From NCBI RefSeq assembly GCF_900101895.1, contig NZ_FMVF01000006.1:88759-152758 (forward strand): 64,000 nt of DNA. The letters are read 5' to 3'. Both the position numbers and the translations under genes were made by a program. Below the pieces are notes generated by a model, which saw only the letters and a list, made by a program, of their open reading frames with translations, was not told the DNA's origin and did no database searches. Positions 53,868 to 61,572 of the stretch are shown here, piece after piece; position 1 is the first letter of the stretch; every line of letters begins with the position of its first letter. This DNA is from Flavobacterium caeni. Its GTDB lineage: Bacteria; Bacteroidota; Bacteroidia; Flavobacteriales; Flavobacteriaceae.

Positions 53868-53997
53868 CAAAAGCTCCTCACGACGAGGAGCTTTTTTTGT
53901 TTTTGGTGTGTAGGTTCCCCCGAAGCGTCGGGGCTATTATCCGCACAAAAGCTCCTCACGACGAGGAGCTTTTTTTGTTTTTGGTTTGTAGGTTCCC
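53838..53997 (+). repeat. Tandem partial copies of the tRNA-Leu 3' end plus terminator
   Basis: Unit 1 (53838-53904) runs from the variable arm through the tRNA end and terminator. Unit 2 (53905-53982) repeats it almost exactly (GGTGTGTAGGTTC, CTATTATCCGCACAAAAG, the terminator), except that the T-loop bases GAGTC are replaced by a palindrome CCCCGA-N4-TCGGGG (53918-53933). Unit 3 (53983-53997) starts again (GGTTTGTAGGTTCCCC) and stops. No integrase is nearby. Confidence 0.88.
53870..53898 (+). terminator. Terminator of tRNA-Leu (first copy)
   Basis: AAGCTCCTC (53871-53879), loop ACGAC, GAGGAGCTT (53885-53893) and a T7 run. An identical second copy occurs at about 53950-53977 as part of the tandem repeat. 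Confidence 0.93.
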
Positions 53998-54069
53998 CAA
54001 AGTGTTGCGCCAATTCCACATACAAAGCAGGTTGTTGGGTGCGTTTTTCCAGTGACCGTCGATCAGATT

Positions 54070-55416
54070 TCAGGTTTTTTTCATGATCATTTTGACACCG
54101 CCTTCGATAACATAAGCGGTTTTGATTTGTTTGTCGTTGGTCAACTCAAATTCGACCTGGAATTCGACATCGGGTTCATCGATGTAAAACGATTGATTCG
54201 ATTCGGGTACAAGTTCAATATCACGGTGTATACGCCAATACAACTTGTCGTTGTTTTGCACCAGGTTGATCGGGAACGGAATGTTGTCGGTTTGAAATGT
54301 TCCCGTGTAGTTTGCAAGAAGGGAAGAATCGACGGGTTGTCGTTTACGGACGTGGGTAGGCAGTACGTCGTATCCGAAAACAATGCCCGCCAAACCCTTG
54401 TGCACAAAGTCGAGGTTGGTGTCGCGGTTGGTCAGGATGATGATACGCAAACCGTCGTCGGGATAGTCGATCATAAAGGTGTTGACGCCCGACATCGCCC
54501 CGCCATGGTGTAGCGCGCGCTTGCCGAAAAAGCGATCGACAAAGATGCCGTAACCTGCGCCACGGTCTTCGTGGTTGGGGGTGTCCATCTCCTGGAGCGA
54601 TACGGGTCCGATGATTTTTCCAGACATCAACGCATCGCGCCATCGGTCAAGATCGTGTGTCGTCGAATAAAGATTGCCCGCGCTGAATCCAATCTCCACC
54701 GACCGCGTTTCGCCCTTTGTCCATTTGCCGGTAAGGAGCGAGTAGCCGTCGGCCAATTGGGGTACGATGGCGTCGTGAACCAAGGAACCGCTTTGGGTCA
54801 TACCTGCTTTTTCCAATAGATTTTTCCGAATGTAATCGGCATATTTTTCGCCCGACACCTGTTCGATAACGAAGCCCAGCAGCAAATAGCCCGAATTGCT
54901 GTATTTCCAGAAAGTACCGGGCTCAAAATCATAGGGTTTGAGCTTGAACGTTTTGAGGATGGTGTCCTTGAGTTGGGCGATGGGAAGGTTTGGGTCGGTG
55001 GCAAACCATCGCGCATCGAGGGAACATTCGCGAATGCCCGAAGTGTGGTTGAGCAACATGCGCAAAGTCACCTGGTCGCCTTTGGGATAGTCGGGAAAAT
55101 ACTTGGCCAAGACATCGCTGGTTTTGAGTTTGCCCTGTTCCTGCAATTGTAAAATGGCGGCGGCCGTGAATTGCTTGGCCAGCGAACAAACAGGGAACTT
55201 GGTGTCGGGCGTGTTGGGTACTTTCCACTCGCGATTGGCGAGTCCGAACGCGTTGTCGTATATCACTTTTCCTTTTTGGGTCACCAGTACGGTGCCCGAA
55301 AATTGATGGGTCGTTACCTGGGCGCGCATGTATTGGTCAATGCGATCGCGCAGGATTTTGGGGCTTTGCGCCGATACATTTGCGCAGGCCAACAATAAAA
55401 AGAACTGTTTTTTCAT
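54070..55416 (-). CDS. Serine hydrolase of the class C beta-lactamase / DD-peptidase family
   Basis: 448 residues from the ATG at 55416, which opens a signal peptide (MKKQFFLLLACANVSAQ). Catalytic motifs: Ser78-L-A-Lys81 (CSLAK), Tyr172-S-Asn174 (WKYSNSGYLLLG) and a third HHGG element replacing KTG (ALHHGGAMSGVNTFM). The C-terminal about 110 residues form an extra beta domain (YTGTFQTDNIPFPINLVQ). Family members include esterases, D-aminopeptidases and penicillin-binding-like proteins; antibiotic resistance should not be assumed. It is a periplasmic, single gene. Confidence 0.92.
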   Translation of the reverse strand: MKKQFFLLLACANVSAQSPKILRDRIDQYMRAQVTTHQFSGTVLVTQKGKVIYDNAFGLANREWKVPNTPDTKFPVCSLAKQFTAAAILQLQEQGKLKTSDVLAKYFPDYPKGDQVTLRMLLNHTSGIRECSLDARWFATDPNLPIAQLKDTILKTFKLKPYDFEPGTFWKYSNSGYLLLGFVIEQVSGEKYADYIRKNLLEKAGMTQSGSLVHDAIVPQLADGYSLLTGKWTKGETRSVEIGFSAGNLYSTTHDLDRWRDALMSGKIIGPVSLQEMDTPNHEDRGAGYGIFVDRFFGKRALHHGGAMSGVNTFMIDYPDDGLRIIILTNRDTNLDFVHKGLAGIVFGYDVLPTHVRKRQPVDSSLLANYTGTFQTDNIPFPINLVQNNDKLYWRIHRDIELVPESNQSFYIDEPDVEFQVEFELTNDKQIKTAYVIEGGVKMIMKKT

Positions 55417-55496
55417 GAGATGATGATTTGAACAAATATAACTAAATTTATAGTTATACAACTATTTTTTTAGTTTCAAATCAAAATCACTTGATT

Positions 55497-55856
55497 TTAA
55501 CCATGGTACACGCGCGATGCGATGATTTTAAAGTCTTTGATGTCGAGCACTTCGGCCACCAGCAAATCTTCTTCGCCGGATACCGTTCGCAGGTATTCCA
55601 TGAACACGCGGTCGTCGTTGGCCGTAAGCGATGTGACTTTATAGTGCAGGGTCGGTAAGCGGTCGAACGCATCTTGCCACCAGCTGCGCATCGCTTCTTT
55701 ACCAATCACCAAGCCGTTGGTCTCGGGCTCGCGGATTTTGAGCTTGGGGCTAAAATGGCGCGCGTCGTCGGCATAAAGCGACAGTAATTTTTCGAGGTTG
55801 TGGGCGTTAAAGGCATCAAACCATTGACGTGCGATTGTTTCGTTGGGATGGGTCAT
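55497..55856 (-). CDS. SnoaL/NTF2-like nuclear transport factor 2 family protein
   Basis: 119 residues. NTF2-like cone fold expected from ARQWFDAFNAHNLEKLLSLYADDARHFSP, GKEAMRSWWQDAFDRLPTLHY and the closing strand KDFKIIASRVYHG. Many such small proteins act on or bind small hydrophobic ligands; no specific function can be stated. Its ATG overlaps the stop of the GIY-YIG gene (ATGA), so the two are co-translated. Confidence 0.88.
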   Translation of the reverse strand: MTHPNETIARQWFDAFNAHNLEKLLSLYADDARHFSPKLKIREPETNGLVIGKEAMRSWWQDAFDRLPTLHYKVTSLTANDDRVFMEYLRTVSGEEDLLVAEVLDIKDFKIIASRVYHG

Positions 55857-56167
55857 AGGGTGTAGGGTTGGGATGCTGAACTTGGTTCAGCATCTGTGGT
55901 GGAGAGCGCGCGCAATTTCGGGTTGGCGGCCATGATGAGGTTCCACTTCCATGCGCGGTGCCAATTTTTGAGTTGCCTGGCGCGGGCTTGGGCGGTTTCT
56001 ATTTTTTCGAACGGTTCAAAATAAATCAAATGCACCAAAATGTATTTTTTTGTAAAAGGTGACTCGGTTCCGGCCCTGTGCGCTGCCAAACAGGTGTCGA
56101 TGTCTTGCGTAAAATTGATGTACAAAGTAGTTCGTCGCGGATTGCTGAGGATGTAAACATAAGGCAT
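55853..56167 (-). CDS. Degenerate GIY-YIG domain protein (UPF0213-like), catalytic residues lost
   Basis: 104 residues from the ATG at 56167 (MPYVYILSNPRRTTLYINFT); upstream residues are not family-like. The scaffold is recognisable: YVYILSN, SPFTKKY, LIYFEPFEKIETAQARARQLKNW, LIMAANP. But the catalytic positions have changed: YIG became YIN, the E-R-R segment became DIDTC (catalytic Arg lost), and REK became RAR (metal-binding Glu lost). The last 15 residues (TTDAEPSSASQPYTL) are encoded partly by a palindrome (55872-55894) whose twin lies upstream of the gene at 56237-56259. It is most likely inactive as a nuclease. Confidence 0.85.
   Translation of the reverse strand: MPYVYILSNPRRTTLYINFTQDIDTCLAAHRAGTESPFTKKYILVHLIYFEPFEKIETAQARARQLKNWHRAWKWNLIMAANPKLRALSTTDAEPSSASQPYTL
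55872..55894. repeat. Palindrome GATGCTGAAC-TTG-GTTCAGCATC, copy 1
   Basis: Perfect 10-bp arms around a 3-base loop, located inside the 3' end of the GIY-YIG gene, where it encodes DAEPSSAS. It is the inverse of the copy at 56237-56259. Confidence 0.92.
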
Positions 56168-56236
56168 AACGGTCGCTTTTTGTAAAGCTAACCAAACGAC
56201 TTTTGTTTTCATTACAGAAAAACTGCCGTTCTTACA

Positions 56237-56259
56237 GATGCTGAACCAAGTTCAGCATC
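56237..56259. repeat. Palindrome GATGCTGAAC-CAA-GTTCAGCATC, copy 2
   Basis: The same perfect 10-bp arms as copy 1, loop in opposite orientation. It lies in the 91-base gap upstream of the GIY-YIG start and touches the stop codon (56259-56261) of the pseudouridine synthase gene. Confidence 0.92.
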
Positions 56260-57125
56260 TACACATTCCTCAAATTAATCACTTCCTGATCGGTCAAGTA
56301 ACGCCAATTGCCACGCGGCAAATTCTTTTTGGTCAATCCTGCAAACGCCACGCGGTCTACCTTGAGGACATTGTATTTGAACGCCTCAAAAATCGCGCGC
56401 ACCACCTTGACGTTGGCCGTACGCAACTTGATGCCGATTTCGGTTTTGGCTTGCCCTTCGATATAGCTGATCTCGTCCACAAACAAACGGTGCTCGTCGA
56501 GTGTCACACCACCCGAAATTTTCTCGAGGTCTTCGAACTTGAGGTTTTTGTCGAGCGAAACCTGGTAAATCTTGAACGATTTTTGGTTCGGCTGGGCAAA
56601 CTTCGTGATCAGGTCGTTGTCGTTGGTGAACAGCAAAAGGCCGGTTGTGTTCTTGTCCATACGGCCCACAGGTTTGAGCTTGGCCGTGGTGGCCGCGCGT
56701 ACGAGTTCCAGTACGTTGCGCATGTCGGCATCGTCTTCGCCTGCCGTCGTAAAGTTCTTGGGTTTGTTGAGCAGTACGTATTCTTTTTTGCCCGGGGTCA
56801 ACACCTGTCCGTCAAAATTCACGATGTCGCCCGGTTTGACCTTGTAACCCATCTCGGTCACGGGAACGCCGTTGACCTTGACTGCGCCCGATTGGATGTA
56901 AATGTCTGCATCACGTCGCGAACAAGCCCCAGAGTTGGCGATGTATTTGTTGAGCCTAATGTTGTCCGAATCCATTTTTGGCTTGGGTGTAGCGGCAGGT
57001 TTTGGCTTTTGCGAACGCTTGGGCATGGGCGGTTTGGACGAGCGCGGCGCGCTTTTATCCGATGCATTCTTGGCCGTTGGTTTTGCCCCGCGCGGGGTGC
57101 TCTTTTTGCTGCCGTCTTTTTTCAT
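56259..57125 (-). CDS. RsuA/RluB/RluF-family pseudouridine synthase
   Basis: 288 residues from the ATG at 57125. A 50-residue basic, Pro/Lys-rich tail precedes an S4 RNA-binding domain (IRLNKYIANSGACSRRDADIYIQSG). The catalytic domain follows with GRMDKNTTGLLLFTND, where the Asp is the nucleophile, and KIYQVSLDKNLKFEDLEKISGGVTLD. It isomerises a specific uridine in rRNA, probably 23S. The long basic tail is common in Bacteroidota homologues. It lies downstream of the prenyltransferase and mevalonate genes on the same strand. Confidence 0.93.
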   Translation of the reverse strand: MKKDGSKKSTPRGAKPTAKNASDKSAPRSSKPPMPKRSQKPKPAATPKPKMDSDNIRLNKYIANSGACSRRDADIYIQSGAVKVNGVPVTEMGYKVKPGDIVNFDGQVLTPGKKEYVLLNKPKNFTTAGEDDADMRNVLELVRAATTAKLKPVGRMDKNTTGLLLFTNDNDLITKFAQPNQKSFKIYQVSLDKNLKFEDLEKISGGVTLDEHRLFVDEISYIEGQAKTEIGIKLRTANVKVVRAIFEAFKYNVLKVDRVAFAGLTKKNLPRGNWRYLTDQEVINLRNV

Positions 57126-57203
57126 GGATGGAATTTTGAGCAAAGATAGTACTTTTTGAGCCCGGTTCGTTTCGTCTGCGCAAACGTCTGGAGAGATGCG
57201 ATG

Positions 57204-58157
57204 CTAAAAATTGACGGCCAGGTATTTCTTGCCATTGACCAGCACCGAAGGGTCGATCAACACAATACAAAAAACGCCCATCACGATCAAAAATTTGAGC
57301 AGGTTATGCAGCTGTAGGAATTGCGTACGCGTACTGGCTTTCCAGATCAAGGCGACAAAAACCAGCAGTGCGGCCAAGCAGCCGTAAAAATACAAGTCCA
57401 TGTAGCCCACATCGTATACGTCGGTCAGTAAATATACCGGAAACAGCGTGGCGGCGCACAATGCCGCGATGACTTTTTTGGAGGTCGATTCGCCGTAAAC
57501 CACGGGAATCGTCTGGTAGTCGTTGGCCAAATCACCTTTGATGTTCTCGAGGTCCTTGGTGATTTCGCGTACGAGCAGTAGCAAGTACAAAAAGGCCGCG
57601 TGCGCAAAAACAATCCCGGTTTCAATCTCATACGGATTGTACTGTTCTTTTTTGTAGAAGTAGATCAGGATGCCAAAAAACGGGAACACCGCGAGGAACG
57701 ACGCCGTCAAATTGCCCACAATTGGGTACTTTTTGAGTTTGTGCGAGTAAAACCAAATCAGGAAGATGTATATCGAGAAGAACAGTACCACGCGCCACGA
57801 GATGAACACCGAAATCAGCACGACCAGAAAGTTCAAGGCAAAATACACGTACAGTTTGGTGCGCTGGCTCACGAGTCGGTCGAGCATCGATTTTTGCGGC
57901 CGGTTGATCAGATCTTTTTCGGAATCGTAAAAATTGTTGATGATGTAGCCCGACGCGATCGACAAACTCGAAGCCAAGACCAGAATGAACACATTGGCAT
58001 CGAGCAGGATTTGCATCGCGCCCATGTCTTTGGGCGAGAGGATAAAAATCGCCGACAAGTATTGCGCCATCACAATAACAGGAATGTTGTAGCCGCGCAC
58101 GACCGAGAACAGGCTGACGATTTTCATCAACCGCAATTTGTTCTTTCTGCTCAACAT
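57204..58157 (-). CDS. UbiA-superfamily prenyltransferase (geranylgeranylglycerol-phosphate geranylgeranyltransferase-like)
   Basis: 317 residues, eight to nine spans. Both Asp-rich prenyl-diphosphate sites are present: NNFYDSEKDLINRP (about residues 94-107) and REITKDLENIKGDLANDYQT (about 197-216). UbiA enzymes join a prenyl chain to an acceptor at the membrane. Close Flavobacteriaceae relatives are commonly annotated as geranylgeranylglycerol-phosphate geranylgeranyltransferase, an archaeal-lipid type activity, but the acceptor here is unproven. Placement beside two mevalonate-pathway genes fits an isoprenoid role. Confidence 0.88.
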   Translation of the reverse strand: MLSRKNKLRLMKIVSLFSVVRGYNIPVIVMAQYLSAIFILSPKDMGAMQILLDANVFILVLASSLSIASGYIINNFYDSEKDLINRPQKSMLDRLVSQRTKLYVYFALNFLVVLISVFISWRVVLFFSIYIFLIWFYSHKLKKYPIVGNLTASFLAVFPFFGILIYFYKKEQYNPYEIETGIVFAHAAFLYLLLLVREITKDLENIKGDLANDYQTIPVVYGESTSKKVIAALCAATLFPVYLLTDVYDVGYMDLYFYGCLAALLVFVALIWKASTRTQFLQLHNLLKFLIVMGVFCIVLIDPSVLVNGKKYLAVNF

Positions 58158-58244
58158 CCGCTTGGAGTTTGGACCCGAGGCGCAGCCGAACTGAACGATG
58201 CGCAGCGAGTTAATTTGGCCCCGATGTTTCGGGATGGAATTTTC

Positions 58245-59180
58245 CTAAAATTGATAAACGACTTCCAGTTTGTAATCTTTCAACGCTGCCTTGGCCTTGT
58301 CCAGGTCCTCGGTAAAGCCCAAGATATAACCGCCACCGCCCGAACCGCACAACTTAAGGTAATAGTCGTCGGTGTCGATGCCTTTTTGCCATACGCCGTG
58401 AAAGGCCTCTGGGATCATCGGCTTGAAATGGTTGAGTACCACCTTCGACAACTTCTTGGTGTTCGAAAACAACGATTGTACATCGCCGCCCAAGAAATTC
58501 TCTACGCATGCGTCGGTATATTTGACGAATTGGTTCTTCAGCATCGCGCGAAACCCTTTGTCCTTGAGGTTTTCCATAAAGATGTTGACCATGGGGGCGG
58601 TTTCGCCCACAATGCCCGAATCGAGCAAAAACACCGCGCCCTTGCCTTGGCGCTGCGCCGGGATGCCTGTGGCCTCGATGTGGTCTTTGGAATTGATCAA
58701 AATCGGGATGCTCAAATAGCTGTTGAGCGGATCAAGCCCCGAACTTTTGCCGTGGAAAAACGATTCCATGTGCGCAAAAATGTTCTTGAGTTGCAGCAGT
58801 TTTTCGCGCGTGAGGTTTTCGAGAACGGTGATCTTGTTGGTCGCATACTTGTCGTAAATCGCCGCCACCAGCGCGCCGCTCGACCCAACGCCATAACCTT
58901 GCGGGATGCTCGAATCGAAATACATGCCGCCGTCTACATCTTGGCGCAAGTTTTCCAAATCGAACGTCACCAAATCGGGATGGTCTTTTTGCAGCTTCTC
59001 GAGATAGGCCACGAAACGGCCCAAACTGGCATTCGATTTGATTGCTTGTTCGTTCGGGTTTTCGGCCTTTTTGAGCGCGCCGTTGTAAAAGTTATAGGGA
59101 ATGGACAATCCTTTGGAGTCCTTGATGATTCCGTATTCGCCAAACAGGAGAATTTTCGAGTAGAATAACGGTCCTTTCAT
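58245..59180 (-). CDS. GHMP kinase, probable mevalonate kinase
   Basis: 311 residues. GHMP motifs: N-terminal YSKILLFGEYGIIKDSKGLSIP, the ATP-binding loop PQGYGVGSSGALVAAIYDKY and the C-terminal LCGSGGGGYILGFTED. The FHGKSSGLDPLNSYL segment resembles the mevalonate kinase substrate site. It would phosphorylate mevalonate in the cytoplasm. It lies between mvaD and the UbiA gene in the same direction, supporting mevalonate rather than galactose or homoserine as substrate. The 64-base gap to mvaD has no terminator. Confidence 0.9.
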   Translation of the reverse strand: MKGPLFYSKILLFGEYGIIKDSKGLSIPYNFYNGALKKAENPNEQAIKSNASLGRFVAYLEKLQKDHPDLVTFDLENLRQDVDGGMYFDSSIPQGYGVGSSGALVAAIYDKYATNKITVLENLTREKLLQLKNIFAHMESFFHGKSSGLDPLNSYLSIPILINSKDHIEATGIPAQRQGKGAVFLLDSGIVGETAPMVNIFMENLKDKGFRAMLKNQFVKYTDACVENFLGGDVQSLFSNTKKLSKVVLNHFKPMIPEAFHGVWQKGIDTDDYYLKLCGSGGGGYILGFTEDLDKAKAALKDYKLEVVYQF

Positions 59181-59244
59181 CTGTTGTTTTGGGTTGTTGA
59201 AAATCTAACGCTTAAGACGTTGATTTATGGGGTAAAGTTACAAT

Positions 59245-60330
59245 TTAATTTGATAGAAATGCGCTTCCGTTCCCAATTTCATCGCAAATATACTGACCAT
59301 TCTGACAATATGCAACCAGTTCTTCCTTAATGAATTGTAAAACTTTTTCGGTATCGTTTTCGGGATAAAGCACATGCACATTCGCGCCGGCATCGAGCGT
59401 AAAGCATACCGGGATTTTGGTTTCGCTGCGGAACTTCCAAATTTTGTTGATGATTTCGAGCGTGTTGGGCTTCATCAAAATAAAATAAGGCCTAGACGTG
59501 AGCATCATCGCATGCAGCGTCAACGCCTCGCTTTCGACGATTTCCACAAACGATTCGAGGTCGCCGTTTTGCAAAACCGAGGCAATCTTGGCCAGATTTT
59601 CATGCGCCTGCGCAAACCGTCTTTCGGCAAACGGATGCCCGTGCATCAAATCGTGGCCCACGGTGCTCGATACTTGTTTTTCGCCCTTGTCGACGAGCAA
59701 AATGGTGTCCTGGTAGCGTTTAAAATTTTCGTGGATTGGGTGCGGAAATTCAACGCCATATTCATCCGAACTGCCTGCAACGGCTTGGTTTTCGCCCCAA
59801 ACAACTACCTGGCCCTTGACGCTTCGGCAAGCACTTCCCGAACCCAAACGCGCGAGGAAGGATGCTTTTTGGTTAAAATAAGCGTCGGTCATTTCGGGAA
59901 AAATCAACCGTTCCAGGCCCATCAAATTGACCGCAAGCGCCGCCATGCCCGAGGCCGATGAAGCGATGCCCGACGAGTGCGGGAACGTATTGCGTGTATC
60001 GATCTTAAAATGGTAATCCTTCAAAAACGGCATATAACTTTCGATGCGTTCGAAGAATTTTTGGATTTTCGGCTTGAAATCTTCCTTGGGTTGGCCCTCG
60101 AAAAGCAAATCGAACGAGAAGCGACCGTCGGTTTGTTTTTTTGTAAAAGCCAGCGTGGTGACGGTTTTGCAATGGTTGAGTGTAAAACTCACCGACGGGT
60201 TGGCCGGAATCTGACCCGGTTTCTTGCCCCAATACTTGACCAACGCAATGTTACTGGGTGCGCTCCAGGTAAATTGCCCCGATTCGGGAAGTTGTTCGTA
60301 ACCAGCGGGAATGAATTTTTGGGCCGTCAT
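59245..60330 (-). CDS. mvaD: Diphosphomevalonate decarboxylase
   Basis: 361 residues from the ATG at 60330. GHMP-fold enzyme with the family marks SAPSNIALVKYWGKK, PANPSVSFTLNH, HSSGIASSASGMAALAVN and LGSGSACRSVKGQVVVWG. The reaction is ATP-dependent decarboxylation of mevalonate diphosphate to isopentenyl diphosphate. First gene of a run mvaD, mevalonate kinase, UbiA, pseudouridine synthase. Promoter: TATCTTTG on the minus strand at 60353-60346. Confidence 0.95.
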   Translation of the reverse strand: MTAQKFIPAGYEQLPESGQFTWSAPSNIALVKYWGKKPGQIPANPSVSFTLNHCKTVTTLAFTKKQTDGRFSFDLLFEGQPKEDFKPKIQKFFERIESYMPFLKDYHFKIDTRNTFPHSSGIASSASGMAALAVNLMGLERLIFPEMTDAYFNQKASFLARLGSGSACRSVKGQVVVWGENQAVAGSSDEYGVEFPHPIHENFKRYQDTILLVDKGEKQVSSTVGHDLMHGHPFAERRFAQAHENLAKIASVLQNGDLESFVEIVESEALTLHAMMLTSRPYFILMKPNTLEIINKIWKFRSETKIPVCFTLDAGANVHVLYPENDTEKVLQFIKEELVAYCQNGQYICDEIGNGSAFLSN

Positions 60331-60393
60331 TGCAAAATTTTGACGCAAAGATAGTCTTTTTAGGATGATAGAATTGATGGTTTATTTGTAGGT

Positions 60394-60421
60394 TTGACGT
60401 TTAAAAATTTACTTACATTTG
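60394..60421 (+). promoter_or_regulatory. Promoter of the TspO-like gene
   Basis: TTG (60394-60396), 17-base spacer, TACATTTG (60414-60421), 10 bases before the ATG. Back to back with the mvaD promoter. Confidence 0.65.
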
Positions 60422-60431
60422 AAACAAAAAA

Positions 60432-60908
60432 ATGAACAGGATACTCAAAATATTGATTTTTGTCGCTACCTGCCTGGGTGTAGGATTCATCGCCAGTTTT
60501 GCCACGCAACAGAGCATCGACACCTGGTATCCGACGTTGCAAAAACCGTCGTTCAACCCGCCCAACGAAGTCTTTCCGGCGGTTTGGACCTTTTTGTACA
60601 TTTTGATGGGCGCCGCAGCGGGTAGGGTTTGGGACCGCATCGACTTCGAGCCAAAACCCGTGAAGAGCGCTTTGTTGTTTTTTTGGATCCAGCTCGCGCT
60701 GAACGGTCTTTGGTCCGTCCTGTTTTTCTATTTCCAGAATCCGTTTCTGGCGTTGGTCGAAATCGTGTTGCTGTGGCTCATCATCTACGAAACCTATGTA
60801 AAGTTCAAGACCATCGACAGGATTGCGGGTTGGCTTTTTGTTCCGTATCTTTTTTGGGTGGCATTCGCCGCGGTGCTTAACGCCAGCCTTTGGTGGCTCA
60901 ACCGTTAG
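60432..60908 (+). CDS. TspO/MBR-family membrane protein
   Basis: 158 residues, five hydrophobic spans. Family motifs: WYPTLQKPSFNPPNEVFPAVWTFLYILMGAAAG at residues 31-63 and the Trp/Asn-rich LFFWIQLALNGLWSVLFFYF. C-terminal WVAFAAVLNASLWWLNR. TspO proteins bind porphyrins and other hydrophobic ligands, with a debated transport or sensing role. Its stop overlaps the convergent lipoprotein gene by 4 bases (60905-60908). Confidence 0.95.
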   Translation: MNRILKILIFVATCLGVGFIASFATQQSIDTWYPTLQKPSFNPPNEVFPAVWTFLYILMGAAAGRVWDRIDFEPKPVKSALLFFWIQLALNGLWSVLFFYFQNPFLALVEIVLLWLIIYETYVKFKTIDRIAGWLFVPYLFWVAFAAVLNASLWWLNR

Positions 60909-61519
60909 TTCTTGAGCATCACAAAATAGTCCCATTCGGCTGGGTTACCCACGCCTACACTTGGCGTATACAAAAACACATGCACCGTGCCGTTCGGGTT
61001 GCTTGCGCGGAATTGCGCCACGACCTGCAAATGATCTACCGCGTTCCAAATGGCCTGGTACGGCATGGGTTCGGGATAATACGCAAATTGGGTGTATTGA
61101 ACCGTTTCGATCGAAGTGGGCATGGGTACAGGACTGGCGATCGTCGCGAACGATCCCGCCGGATTCAATCCCGCCGGAAAGGTCATTTGGCCTGTTCCCA
61201 TCCAAATGATCGTACCCGCAAACAGCATTTCATTGGTTTCGGCATAGCGCAACGTCACGCCGCCAAAATCGCCCGGCGGATCGTAGTCGGATGCAATCGC
61301 AAAGGTTTCAGCACTCTGGTAAAACAGTTTTTTCCCGCCTTCGAATACATGCGTTTCAAAATCAACCTGGAGCATCAGCACCTGATTGGCCACGGTATTG
61401 TTTTTTGGATTGGCAGGCCGTGCCTCGGTTGTTTGCAAGGCTTCGGCAGATGTTGTGTCGTCGGCAGAACACCCTGCAAGCGCCATCAGCCCAAGCAAGA
61501 AGAGAAATGGTGTTTTCAT
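60905..61519 (-). CDS. Lipoprotein, unknown
   Basis: 204 residues from the ATG at 61519 (MKTPFLFLLGLMALAGCSAD), a clear lipoprotein signal with Cys17. The mature part is beta-rich with a GDFGGVTLRYAETNEMLFAG segment and no recognised domain. Its 3' end overlaps the end of the TspO gene. The upstream gene on the same strand is the frameshifted choice-of-anchor protein, 53 bases away, so the two may be co-transcribed. Confidence 0.8.
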   Translation of the reverse strand: MKTPFLFLLGLMALAGCSADDTTSAEALQTTEARPANPKNNTVANQVLMLQVDFETHVFEGGKKLFYQSAETFAIASDYDPPGDFGGVTLRYAETNEMLFAGTIIWMGTGQMTFPAGLNPAGSFATIASPVPMPTSIETVQYTQFAYYPEPMPYQAIWNAVDHLQVVAQFRASNPNGTVHVFLYTPSVGVGNPAEWDYFVMLKN

Positions 61520-61572
61520 AACTTTAAGTATTTGGTGTTCAGACAATAAAGTTACGAAATGGTTGCAAAAAA

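Noticed and set aside
53786..53997. Integrated element at tRNA-Leu
   Set aside because: Direct repeats of the tRNA end are only tens of bases apart and no integrase or cargo is present; kept only as a repeat feature.
54070..55416. Antibiotic-resistance beta-lactamase
   Set aside because: SLAK and YSN motifs fit the broad serine hydrolase family, but the third motif is HHGG rather than KTG and an extra C-terminal domain is present, as in esterase or peptidase members.
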